This document shows, in pieces, positions 1 to 10,791 of a stretch of DNA of 64,000 nucleotides. Source of the DNA: Harmonia axyridis. Its lineage: Eukaryota > Arthropoda > Insecta > Coleoptera > Coccinellidae. The notes under the pieces were generated by a model. It had not been told where the DNA came from and ran no database searches. It was given only the letters and a program-made list of their open reading frames with translations. The DNA lies in NCBI RefSeq assembly GCF_914767665.1, contig NC_059504.1:16680501-16744500 (forward strand), read 5' to 3'. Numbering within the stretch: the stretch's first letter is position 1; every line of letters begins with the position of its first letter. A program made the position numbers and the translations under genes.

Positions 1-718
1 TTTGAACCTCAACCATTACTTGTTCGTTAGAGCCAAATTGGTTCCTGGAACATTCTCTAGAGGTTTGCAAAGAGCCAGTAATAACTGGAGGAACAAATCT
101 GGAGAACAAGCTGTGTGGTCGAGCAGACGGAAGCGGAATTTTCTTCATGTGATCATGATTTGTGAGAAGAAAAATTGTCCTGATGGAAGAGAAAAACCTT
201 TATAGAGATAGTCAATGTACAACATACCATGCACGTTTCAAAATAGATGTGTCATAACTTTGAAAGCTGATGTTTGAGATTTTGGTTCTGGAAAGCTTTT
301 TTCTACTCTTTTTCACTCATCTGACGCTTAAAATCAAATTTATAATATAAGTACTGAGTAGAATGGTTCAAGTGATGTCATATGAACTCTAATGGACTTA
401 TAAGGTAACGTTTGCCTTGTAAATGTTAATGAGTGAGTTCTGCTGATATTAGTAATCTGAAAGAATTTGAATTAACAGAAGAATTCAATATCTACAAACA
501 AATAGGATGACGAAAAATGCAGTATCGACTTAATTTTCAAAATTATCAAAGAAACCTCGGACCTAGTTTTCAGATCAAAAAAATCATTTTGACCGCAGTA
601 GTCTCTACACAGTGATGAGTACTTAAAGTTTCGGGAAAACGACTGAATAATTGTGGCAACATAAAGATAATTTGAGTTGAATCAATTCTAATGACATTGT
701 ACTCTATTTTTCACCTTG
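1..718. other. intergenic, nothing recognised
   Basis: AT-rich sequence with no credible gene. The longest open frame (2-205, +) has no motif and no codon signal that I can see. Confidence 0.6.
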
Positions 719-720
719 TA

Positions 721-1538
721 CAGGGTGAGCAAATAAGCGAGGTAAGCGGGTATATCTCAGGATCCACTCATCGTAGAGACTTGCGGTGAAAATTTTCACT
801 ACAAGTGTATAAGAAAACACTGGAAATTGTTTTTGAAGTTCCTACATCTACCGCTAGGGGGCGTAATAGCTATCGTTGAGTAGAAAAATGAATTTTCCTC
901 GAAAATGTTTCATATGCAGTTGATGAATATCTTTATTCGGTCATATCTTCAGAACGCCTGAACAATCGCTTTGCGACCTTCAGGTTTTTTCATGCAAATT
1001 TGATGGAACTTCTGTTTCTGTTAAGAAAATCCTATCATTACATTTGAAATTTCGGAGTAAATTGAACAAAACAATGAACTTCTGACTTAGCGCCCCCTAT
1101 CGAAAGCAGCAAAAACAAATTTATCATGAATATTTTTGTCCTCAATCAACAAGATATTACCTCTCAGACGAGATCTTATTTGCTCAAAAATGTTGAGCCA
1201 AACTGAAATTACAGGTATTTCAATCAGTCAGATTGCTCCCTTTCCCCTACCCTTATTTGATGTCGTAAAGTAGAAATGACAATTCAAAAATAATACAGAA
1301 TTTTCCAAGGATTACAGTGATGATATTTTTTCTTCAACTTTATATGAAACATTTTCGAGTGAATTTCATTTTTCTACTCGACGATAGCTTTACGCCCCTT
1401 AGCGGTAGAGGTATGAACTTCAAAACAATTTTTAGTGTGTTTTCTTATACACTTTAGTGGTAAAAATTTTTACCGCAAGTCTCTACGATGAGTGGATCCT
1501 GAGATATAGCCGCTTACCTCGCTTATTTGCCCACCCTG
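721..1538. mobile_element. foldback MITE with TA target duplication
   Basis: The ends are inverted copies of each other for roughly 190 bp (about 721-925 against 1343-1538), beginning CAGGGTGAGCAAATAAGCG on the left and, reversed, CAGGGTGGGCAAATAAGCG on the right. TA lies immediately outside both ends (719-720 and 1539-1540). TIRs starting CAGGG next to TA are typical of non-autonomous Tc1/mariner-group elements. There is no open frame; the middle (950-1340) is unique AT-rich DNA. Confidence 0.85.
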
Positions 1539-1540
1539 TA

Positions 1541-3027
1541 TCAATTCCTTATTTTACTTGTATTTGTGAACAATGAATGTCTCGATAAATCTCAATTGAA
1601 ATACATCTTCGGTTTTATCAGTATTCTTGTATTGTTGAGAATATGATCATGAAGTGAGTTCAATATTTGAATACTCTAAATAGAAAAAAACAACTGGGTT
1701 CAGTTTCATCCCTTGAGGACAGAGTTATGAAACTCACTTTCAGATATAAGCTTGGTTTTTTGACACAAATGCGGTACATGTTTTGTTGTTCACGTTTCAG
1801 TAATGACGCGGATAATTAAAAAGAAAACTAAGCAAATTTTACACAGAGCTTCATTATTTCCTACCACATCCTTTCGGTTTATTATATTTGCATATGGAAT
1901 TGTAACAGAAAATTTTTGAAATGAACTTACTGAGAAGACAATGATCCTGGAATTGAAAAGAATTCGACACTGGTACGTCATTCAGATCTTCGTGAGAATT
2001 ACAATATCATTAGTTAAGAAATGAGCTGCCATCTTGAAATTGTTTCTCGATTAGATATTTCAGTTTTAGTGTTTAGTTGACCAATTGAATATTTTTTGTT
2101 GGTAAATTTAATTAATAGTAACTTTGGATAAGGTACTTTCCGGGTATTTCTTGATGAAATTAAAGTTGAGATTGATTGCAATTCAAATATAACAATATTC
2201 AAGATAACTACTCATGTTTTAAGTCCTCCGATCCATGTATTCAGAAATAAACCTCGAAAAAAATGTTCATCATACTCCTTGGAAGCACCAATACAATATT
2301 ATGACCTCCATTATCAAATGATGATCGAAAATCCATCTGAAAATTGAATTGACCATAAAAAGCCCACAAAATACGTTCCAGCGAACATTTCACAATTTAT
2401 CTGAGTGTACAGCTCTCAAATTCATGAAGAACGTCTCCTCCAAACGATGACATATATTCTCCGATCGACGTTGACATAAATTTCCCAGATAGGATGTTCC
2501 TAGTCGGTGGAAAACACAATTTTCTTAATGGGCGCGGCATCGGTTCCGATAAAAATTAACTGGTGGAAAGTGTTAAACTAATTTGTAAACTTCAATTGAT
2601 TTATGCTGCATGGGGAGGAATACTGAGAGGTTTGTTTTGCAGCGGTATTCTGCCGAGTATAAGGGAGATTTATATCGATCTTTGAGGGTGAATGCGTATC
2701 TCAGGATTGATAAGTGGGCTAGTGAATAGAGTTTAGATCTTGCGAGGGTGCGTCAAGATAACTAGGCAATTTGGGTACTCACAGAAAATTGTCAGATAGT
2801 CTCGAAGAAAAGGAAGATGTATTTGAATAACAAGCTTGATCTGATTCAAAGATTTTCGGGAAATGTGATGGATATTTCGATTCACAAAGCAACGGAAAAT
2901 GTATCCTTCAGATCTTTCACACAATTTCTTGTCTCTCGCACCTTACATTTTTCATATCATTATCTAAACTTGTGTGAAATCCTTATCATATAGAAATAAA
3001 GGATTATCAATTGAGAGGTGTCATTTT
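1541..3027. other. intergenic, nothing recognised
   Basis: About 1.5 kb without a gene, repeat or structured element that I can name. The short open frames here lack motifs. Confidence 0.5.
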
Positions 3028-3239
3028 GAATAGCCCATAAAGTAATGAACAGATAGAGGGAGTATACGCAATTTTTACATGTCCCCAACATAGTTACATT
3101 ACGTTGTCGGATTGTGATATATTTTCAAATCTACAATTCTACTATGAATGTATATTATACTGAATGAAATATATTCATTTGAGTGATTCCCTATTAAATA
3201 TGCAAATTTGATTATTTTGAATTCGATATTTTTCCTAAT

Positions 3240-4119
3240 GGACTAGTTTTCATTTTTTTGTTAAAGATTAATTCTAAAAATTTGAGTAAAATGAAACAAA
3301 AATGTGGAAGAATCATTTAAATATCTCTAGAAATGAAAAAGTTATGGGACTTTGAAGTTGCGCTTGGAAGAATAATTTCATAGTACGTGTAAGTGGCGTG
3401 ACGTCACACACTAGACGATTGGTATTCGCAGAGTGCTTACGAATTCATTGGTGTTCAATCACTTGTGCCGTTCGTGTCGTGTTTTGTTCGTTACACGATG
3501 GCTGAAATAACTTACTATATACATACATATAAATTACTTTTTTCTCTTTTTACTTTTTTCTCCTCACATGAATATGTTTTGCCATTGATAGACTTCAACA
3601 ACCAGTACTCAACTACAAACTGTTTATGAAACGTTTTTTAAATAAATCATCGTTATAAGTTGAACCATGATGAAGCAAACTCAAAAGTAGATACTTACTT
3701 GAAAAGTTCAACTCCTTTTATTTCAGCACTGACATAAGATGGATTTGAAGAAAAAAACTCCATCACTGCGAATATATCTATTTTAGGCAAATTGTCACTT
3801 TGTCGTTTCACGAAGCCTTCTTCCATTATGGTGACATAAAACAAAACTCGAGTTAAAACTACACTGTACAACTACAAACGGCGCGAGAGCTTTGGCGCGA
3901 CTAAGTATTTAAACGTAATTTATGGTGTAGCGATCACAGGCAAGTGCCGTGACGTCACAGACCAAAGACGTTCCGCGCTAAAATACGTAAATTCAAATAA
4001 TCTCTTTCTCAGTCATTTATTGATGGATTTTCAAAATTTTTCCACTGATTTATCAGTTTTGCTCTATATTTTAATTCTATCGTGTCAAATATAGTATTAT
4101 CAACATCACTAAACTAGTC
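3240..4119 (-). mobile_element. 0.88-kb insertion with short TIRs inside MITE copy A
   Basis: Comparison with uninterrupted MITE copies shows extra DNA placed within the stretch CCTAATTGTCGAATT. It begins GGACTAGTTT and ends AAACTAGTC, a short TIR, with AAT on both sides (3237-3239 and 4120-4122) as a possible 3-bp duplication. Inside, the motif CGTGACGTCACA occurs twice in direct orientation (about 3400 and 3949). A start codon with a following open exon lies on the minus strand (see 3699-3826). It looks like a non-autonomous DNA transposon keeping the promoter and first exon of a larger element. The superfamily is unknown. Confidence 0.6.
3699..3826 (-). pseudogene. possible first exon of a SWIM/YqaJ-type insect protein
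   Basis: On the minus strand an ATG at 3826 in the good context CACCATAATGG opens 42 codons ending at a strong donor site (GTAAGTATC, intron from 3698). The peptide begins MEEGFVKRQSDNLPKIDIFA and has a later segment SYVSAEIKGVELF. From memory, the LPKxDxxxVxxF plus EIxxVK pattern resembles the N-terminus of the insect SWIM-zinc-finger/YqaJ-nuclease-like proteins that are repeated in many insect genomes. No SWIM or nuclease domain follows here, because the element ends soon after the donor. It is therefore a captured or remnant exon, not a working gene. Assignment is unverified. Confidence 0.35.
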
Positions 4120-4489
4120 AATTGTCGAATTAAGGGTAGGCAGAATATTCATTATTTTCTGTATCTACCTGCTGAAATCCAAAGTTTGGCAATTCTTGCT
4201 CTCCTAGTGTCTTCGGTTGTTTCACGTCGTTGGGCGATCTTGAAGTTGGTTTCCTGAATTATGGATACATTTGGGTACACATTAATAATCTCAATATTTT
4301 TTCAGTTGATATGAAACGTTGATTCACTATGGGACATGGAAGTGTGTTCTTTGTGGAGGAACCCGCGACTTGAGTGAAATATCATATCACTGATAAGTTT
4401 GCATTTCAGCGCACCTTTTGTCAAATTTTATAGTGCATGTATGCTTCCTCTATCTTTGTTTATTACTCTGAGGAATATCCCGATGTTTG

Positions 4490-4820
4490 CTGTCACTTTT
4501 GAAGCTGTCATCTTATGACATTTGACAAGTAAGAACTACGCCATTACTTAAAATGAAGTGTCACATAGCTTCAATAACGCATTGAAATGTTTAAAATTGA
4601 CTACAAAAATTTTTTGCACTCGCAATTCGCTTATCTCTTTTGAGTCGTCATGAAGCACCTTCTTGGGCAGCAATATTAAAACTGGTGGAAAATTTTGAGC
4701 TTTTGGGACAAGTTAGTGATGAGAAGAATCCAAACCATTTCTCCCAACAATCCATTTCATGAAGGTTGAGTACTGTCAATTGATTCGTTCAAGTTTTGAA
4801 GCAGCTTATCAAATTGTCAC
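4490..4820 (+). mobile_element. DD41D mariner-like relic, N-terminal part
   Basis: Translation in the frame around 4640-4740 gives RHEAPSWAAILKLVENFELL followed by GQVSDEKNP, the N-terminal helix-turn-helix start of the transposase family found at 34.0, 44.6, 50.9 and 63.5 kb. The upstream AGCTGTCATCTTATGACA matches the same position upstream of the 44.6-kb relic. The catalytic part is absent. Confidence 0.6.
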
Positions 4821-5670
4821 CATGTGACACTCTGAAGAGTTTTGCATAATGCTACACAATGATTCAAGCCGTCATTCTGAAAGTTCGAAACTCCTGAACA
4901 AGTTTTGCCCTCTCTGCAGATGTTTCTTCGTGTTGGATAGGTCCAGGTAATTTTTTTTTTTGTATTGTGCTATCAGATTTAGGATGGTAGCTAAAATTAT
5001 CGAGGCAAAAATCACGGTACTGTTATAAAAGACTAATGGATCTGAACAAACAAGTCATATCTACTTAAAAACACGAGGTTGCGCTGTCTACTGTACCATT
5101 GCTACTGAAATGAAATTGCATTCCATCCCGAAATAAATTACCCTTCTTTAACCTTACAAAAACGTGAGTTCCTATGTAATAAAACTATAATATATGCTTT
5201 TGAGGAAAAGCATTACAAAAAATTGAAGCATGTATTGATAAATCTCATTATTCAGCAGAGAAAAAATTAATGGAGCATCATACAATTCAAAGTATATGTA
5301 ATACAAGAGAACAAATCAAAACTCTTCCCGTATAGGTGTGGTGATTGGTTTATGTATTCGTTTACAAAACAAGTTGACATATTTATATTGAAGGGCTTCT
5401 TCTTCATTCAAACAAATCCTTTCATTCTCTCTTTTCACCAGATGTTGACGACGCATATTTTATAATATATTCGATTTAATTATAGTTAAATCTGAAAACA
5501 AAAAAAAAAACAGAAGCGGAAAAGAGTAATTGAAGTTATACTTTTCATTATATACCACATCAAATGAAGATAGTTGAAATCTCCATAATGAATTGGTGAT
5601 AAAAAAAAGGATAAGTGAAGGATAAGGAAAATCATATCGGAATTCATAGGCCAAAAATTGTTAGGGGGTT
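4821..5670. other. intergenic, nothing recognised
   Basis: AT-rich DNA with T- and A-homopolymer runs (about 4950-4961 and 5502-5511); no gene or repeat identified. Confidence 0.5.
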
Positions 5671-5674
5671 TGTA

Positions 5675-6270
5675 CAGGATGGGCAAATTTCGATGTTTTA
5701 GCACTACAACTTTTTAACCAGAGGTGATAGACAGAATCTGATACCCAATTCTCGGTCTCTTTTTCTGAGAAATTTACAAGAGTAGTATTCATTTTTAACC
5801 ACCTTCTTTTGTTTTCGAGTTATAAGCGAAAATTGGAAAAATGGCGATATCGAAAAAGATTTATATCTCCGCTAATACTGATGATAGAGCTCTGAAGTTA
5901 AAACATTATTGAGGCACTTTTTTACGTCGAATCCAGTGGCTCGTCTTTTCAAAAGGGTTTTTAATTACTAAGCAATGACCAAACCCTTTTGAAAAGACGA
6001 GCACGCCACCGGATTCGACGTAAAAATGTGCCTGTATAATGTTTTAATTTCAGAGCTCTATCATCAGTATCAGCGGAGATATAAATGTTTTTCGTTTTCG
6101 CCATTTTTCCAATTTTCGCTTATAACTCGAAAACAAAAGGAGGTGGTCAAAAATGAATACTACCCTTGTTAGTTTCTCAGAAAAAGAAACCGAGAACAGG
6201 GTATCAGATTTTGTCTATCACCTCTGGTTTAAAAGTTGTAGTGCTAAAACATCGAAATTTGCCTACCCTG
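5675..6270. mobile_element. nearly perfect foldback MITE
   Basis: Almost the whole element is one palindrome. The left arm (5675 to about 5960) is the reverse complement of the right arm (about 5985-6270), with a spacer near 5960-5985. The ends read CAGGATGGGCAAATTTCGA and, reversed, CAGGGTAGGCAAATTTCGA, next to TA at 5673-5674 and 6271-6272. Both arms carry an EagI-free GGATTCGACGTAAAA-type segment and a CTCGAAAACAAAAG-type segment. No coding capacity. Same CAGGG/TA group as 721-1538. Confidence 0.9.
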
Positions 6271-6299
6271 TACATATCATAGCGAAAAATTCAAAGTGA

Positions 6300-6372
6300 T
6301 AAAAAATTCGAAAATGATGTCAATCTCCGAATCAGCAGTCCAGCGTTCTATCCTCTAAGCCACCTAGAAAGC
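6300..6372 (-). pseudogene. tRNA-like remnant, possible GCT anticodon
   Basis: The reverse strand reads GGTGGCTTAGAGGATAGAAC, then GCTGGACTGCTGATTCGG, and further on TTCGAAT. These resemble a D arm, an anticodon arm (loop CTGCTGA, anticodon GCT) and the T loop. Acceptor and T stems do not pair well by eye, so this is a decayed tRNA or the head of a tRNA-derived SINE rather than a functional tRNA-Ser. Confidence 0.35.
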
Positions 6373-7562
6373 TATCTGCACGCCACTACACTATTACATT
6401 GTAATAAAAAATACTCTATCAACTTCACCTTTCCGGACCAATTCAACACCACTAACTAATGATTTTTCAAAATAACAAGCTAGACCTGAAACACAACTCA
6501 ATAGGCAATCTATCAACACATAACCTGCTGAAAATCCTTTTTCACGGAATTATTCTTGCCATGGAGGTTTCTTGGAGAAGGATCTCCACTGCGTCATTAT
6601 CTATGGCCAATATATACAAAATAAATCTCTCCTATCCTTAGAAATCTCTTCAATATTCAACCAATATAGATTCTCCAAGCGATGATTTTTCGAATGCTCA
6701 GATGTACCAGGATCGCTAGTGGCTACATTGCTAGCTATTGGGGAATCATCTCCCATCATTGTATTCCATTAAAAAAGAAACGTTAAAAAAATACGAAGTA
6801 AATATGACAACTTATCGACATTGTACTAGCTTTGAATAAATACGATTGGTTCAAATATCTACCAGGAAAAATTTCATCCATACACCAATTGGAAATTTAT
6901 AGGACCCCAATCATAAAACTATATTGGTTGGTGTTAAATTATACCGCACGATAACCTTTTCCAAACGACATATATAATAGAACAATAATTTAGCAATGAG
7001 GAACTATGAACCATAGCAATTTACAAGACACTCCACTTTTACGACAAGCATGAAGGAAATGTGAATTATATTTGCCAACTTTATACGTCTTACCGGTTGC
7101 ATTATGCGCTAGTGCATCTTATCACCAGACGTAAAACAGTAGGTTAGGTGCATCACGCGGAAAGAAAATGAGAGGGATGTCTGTAGATAATTCAACTTTA
7201 AAATTATTCCGCACACCATTCCTCGCTTTCGGTTGAACCTTGAAATATGCACCCCAGCTAGGTAATATCAGGTTCATACTTTCCACACGACTATGAAGAA
7301 TAATCTCGTAAATATTTCATTTTAATGAAAAATTTAGTGGTATGTGGCTGCTCGCTTATGAATGGAAAACGATTTGTAATAGAACACGCAGCACCGTGAT
7401 GAAAAAATCTACAGGACGTTTTAAAATCATGAGGATTAGATTCTAGTGCGGATTATAAAACTTCACTTTTGGTCGGAGTCCTTCAACTTGAATTTAATGG
7501 CCACAAACTTTTCACATGCAATTTTTCATATGAATATCCTGAGTCTTTTTTTACATATTTCC
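6373..7562. other. intergenic, nothing recognised
   Basis: About 1.2 kb with no recognisable gene or repeat; the open frame at 6459-6641 (+) has no motif. Confidence 0.5.
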
Positions 7563-7577
7563 ACCTCACTTGTTTAA

Positions 7578-8286
7578 CGTGGAGGAATGGAATAAACAGC
7601 TGAAAATGTATGGAATGGAGATGAATAAGCAGAAAACTAAAGTTATGGCAATCATGCAGGAAGAGGAAGAGCTACGGATACAGATAGAGGGAGAAGCAAT
7701 CGAACAAGTACAACAATTTACATATCTGGGAGTAAAAATCGACAACAATAGAAAACAAGAACATGACATACACGATAGAATCGACAAAGCGGGTAAACTA
7801 TATCATGCATTGAATTGGAAATTCTTAAAAAAGAAGGAAATTAGCACGAAAACGAAGATGACAGTATATAAGACAATATTCAGACCTGTGCAAACATACG
7901 AATGCGAATCATGGAGCACAACAAGAAAAATAAGAAGAAACATACAGACAATGGAGATGAAATTTAAGAGGGTTTTAAAGGGAATAACAAGAATGGACCG
8001 AGTGAGGAATGAAGATGTTCGAAATGAACTGGAGGTGAATTCAATAGAATCATATGTAGGAGAGAGACAGATGGGATGGTGGGGACACTTACAACGTATG
8101 GAAGATGATAGACAAGTTAAAAAGGTATGGGACTCGAGAATAGAGGAGAAGCCAAAGAGAGGAAGACCACAACAGACTTAGGAAGAGTCAATTAAGAGAG
8201 AAATACAGAAGAGAGGAAAGAACCTAAAAGAAGCGAAAGAGTTAGCGACTTACAGGGTAGAATGGAAGAAATTCATTAGAACATAG
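7578..8286 (+). pseudogene. LINE reverse transcriptase C-terminal fragment (RTE-like)
   Basis: The frame starts without a genuine start codon at the truncation point and reads VEEWNKQLKMYGMEMNKQKT, the region just after the catalytic YADD box of RTE-type reverse transcriptases. It continues through FTYLGVKIDNN and the thumb-like tail with GWWGHLQRMEDD and KPKRGRPQQT. A TAG at 8179-8181 stands where the family has tryptophan (TGG). The same frame then continues EESIKREIQKRGKNLKEAKE and ATYRVEWKKFIRT to a stop at 8284-8286. The fragment is therefore a truncated, nonsense-bearing copy, catalytically dead because the polymerase core is missing. Confidence 0.8.
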
Positions 8287-8369
8287 TTAAGTTTTATTTA
8301 TTGGAATGTATTTTATTTGAAATCCAAACACTGAAAGGTAAAATGGATGTAGATTATATATATATTTCG
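7578..8369 (+). mobile_element. 5'-truncated RTE-like LINE bounded by its TSD
   Basis: The sequence ACCTCACTTGTTTAA occurs at 7563-7577 and again at 8370-8384, and the match extends leftward through ATATTTC with one mismatch. This is a 15-23 bp target-site duplication around a 5'-truncated insertion whose 3' end is a TA-rich tract (about 8353-8367). Only the C-terminal end of the reverse transcriptase protein remains. Good preservation of the duplication implies a fairly recent event. Confidence 0.85.
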
Positions 8370-8384
8370 ACCTCACTTGTTTAA

Positions 8385-9370
8385 TTTATATTCAGATGCA
8401 AATTCTAGAGTAAGAACAATTAAAATCGGGTGACCAGCTTGGACTAAGCCAACGTTTTGTCTATATATTCAGAAAACATCAAGTCTACCAAGACAACAAA
8501 CAAAATAGGTTTGAGTTGCAATAACAAATGTAATATATAAATAAGACGTACAAAGTCGAAGTTCGAAATATTTCCGTTCATTAAGTCGAATAAAGATTAT
8601 TTGTTCGGGTACAGAGAATATTGGGAAAAGAAAGAACGACATCAAAAGGTATATTATAAAGTTGCAATCTATGTCAGAACAAACTGTTGAATGAGTAATA
8701 TTTTGATTTGCATAAAGATTTCATGTTTTTTATTTTGCGTGTTTTTTCTGTTGCCTTGATAAAGTCTAAATACTTATGTAGTTCAAATTGGTCGGCTGAT
8801 TTCAATGGTTCTAAACCTGCAATATGAACTTTAACATGTTTACTCAAGGACGTGAAAGGATCGAATATCTTACTCATGTTGCTAACTATGCACTTGAGGC
8901 AATTACATCGACATTCCAAAATGCAAATCGATAACAAATTATATGGAGAGCTATAAAAAAAAGCTAAAAATTATCTCGAGCTTTCAGCTGCTGAAAGCCA
9001 CACAATATTGAAAAAACATAATTCTAATCAATAGCGGAATAATTCTTTGTGAATATCGACATATGTCCGAGCTTCACCGCTCCTCCAGTCTATTTTAATT
9101 CTGTTTTAATTCATGAGCTGAATAATCTCTCTGATTCAATGAATATATTGCTCGTTGAATCCCTATTATTTACAAAAATAGTGTTGGGAAGAATAACAGC
9201 CGATGAATATATCCATTAACTATAATATAATCAATCATATCTTGAATTGATTAAAAGAAGAGCTGAAGGTTTACATGAAATAGTTTCGGACTATTGAACA
9301 GAAAACATGATAAAGTATTGATTGTACCTACTCCTCTTGAATACCGTTCATACACTACACTGCTAAAATA
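8385..9370. other. intergenic, nothing recognised
   Basis: About 1 kb of AT-rich DNA. The 87-residue open frame at 8674-8937 (-) matches nothing I recognise. Confidence 0.5.
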
Positions 9371-9375
9371 TGTAT

Positions 9376-9690
9376 GTATGTAATGACTATGTCTGCTCAC
9401 AGGTGGCGCTATGGGTTTTCGCGCCACACTACTTCGACCCCGGCGGATTTAAAGGGGCCGTTGCAACGCAACGATGGTATGAGAGAGTCTTAGGTAGAGA
9501 TCGCTGTAGTCCAGCAGCGATCTCGGGCGAAATACCAAACCCCTGGTAGATGGCGCACCTCGTAACTTGGCTCGAGAAAGACTCGCCGAAATATGTATAG
9601 TAAAAGAAGAAACCATTAATAACCTAGATTTCAAAATGAAAACGAGTTTCCAATGAATTGTAATGAATTATTGAAAAACGGGAATAAATT
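9376..9690. repeat. possible solo LTR fragment
   Basis: A sharply GC-richer block starts TGTAATGACTATGTC and contains GGTGGCGCTATGGG, a TATA-like GGATTTAAAGGGGC, a downstream GTTGCAACGCAACGATGG and a later AATAAA (about 9681). The order promoter, putative R region, poly(A) signal is what an insect LTR shows. I could not find the matching CA end or a target duplication, and no second LTR or gag-pol lies nearby, so this is tentative. Confidence 0.35.
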
Positions 9691-10294
9691 TCCTTCAAAG
9701 AGAACGATACAAGTTCCTTCCAGGATCATTAGGTTATGATCTTTTTTCAAATATCGTTCCTTTCGCATTATTCGACTAGACGCGTTTCAATTCCTCCTTT
9801 TCTTTTGTGAATCAATGCGAAACTAGACGCCAAACAGAAAATCTACACAGTATCTCTAAAGTTTCCTCAATAAGGACTCCAAACTTTGTACAAGACAGTA
9901 GTAATTCCGCTCCTCGTAATGAAGACGCTTTTTATCAAGTCTTTCGGAATTCTTCGAGGCAATAATACATCTTTTCCTGCTGGCTGAATTCTTTAATTTG
10001 GTGTGATTTGCAGCATCGTGAGAAGTTAAAAAACAATTTGTTTCACAACACACCAATTTTCGTTAGGTATCAAATTCTATTATGTTTGAAAAATTATCTA
10101 CCGAATTAAAAAATTAAATATATGGTGCGCCATTTCGAATAAGCCCAATATTAATGTTCAAATTAGTCATCAATGTCTCATCCCATTTTGAACACCCAGC
10201 AGGGTTCTCAACGAATATCGAGTCAGTATACTAACGTTCTTTTATTCAATTTCAAAATCTCATTCGAATTAATAAATTCATTTCGGAGCTGTGA
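9691..10294. other. intergenic, nothing recognised
   Basis: No gene or repeat recognised between the LTR-like block and MITE copy B. Confidence 0.45.
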
Positions 10295-10791
10295 GGTTTT
10301 CCTCAGAGTAATAAACATAGATAGAGGGAGCATATGTCATTTTCGGTAAGCAAATTTTGTCCCCAACCCGAATTATCATATTTGAAATGAAGCGCGCGGA
10401 AATGAAAGCATATCAGTGAAACGATATTTCACTCAATTCACGAGTTTCTCCTCAAAGAACACACTTCTCTCAGTATATTGACGTTTCATATTAACTCAAA
10501 ATAAATTGAAATCAAAACCTGAATATATCCGAAATTCAGAAAATAAATTTCAAGCGCGCCAAACGGCGTGAAACAACCGAAGACACATCAAAAGTTGCCA
10601 AACCTTGGATTTCAGCAGGTAGATACGGAAAATAATAATCATCATAATCATAATCATAATCATAATCATAATTTATTATTCTCTATATAAAGATATAGGA
10701 AGACGTCATATGAATATAACAACATATAAGGTATATAACAAGTACACATTACAAATACAATAATTACATTATAGATTTAATTAAATAGAAA

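Larger units (their letters stand above)
3037..4472. mobile_element. MITE with 9-bp TSD, copy A (interrupted)
   Basis: First of four related elements in the window. The left end (ATAAAGTAATGAACAGATAG) and right end (reverse of TATCTTTGTTTATTACTCT) are variants of the family TIR CATAGAGTAATAAACATAG. It is flanked by GAATAGCCC at 3028-3036 and GAATATCCC at 4473-4481, a 9-bp duplication with one mismatch. Body sequence such as ACATGTCCCCAACA and GGTTTCACTCAA-like tracts is shared with the copies at 10.3, 28.4 and 56.1 kb. A second element (3240-4119) interrupts it. TSDs of 9 bp suggest a Mutator- or Merlin-type mechanism; the superfamily is inferred, since no transposase is present. Confidence 0.8.

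Noticed and set aside
6300..6372. Functional tRNA-Ser
   Set aside because: D and anticodon arms look right, but acceptor and T stems do not pair; kept only as a remnant.
10632..10670. ATAATC tandem repeat considered as an independent microsatellite or CRISPR-like array
   Set aside because: It is the 3' tail of the Jockey insertion; there are no spacers, and CRISPR is not expected in an insect nuclear genome.
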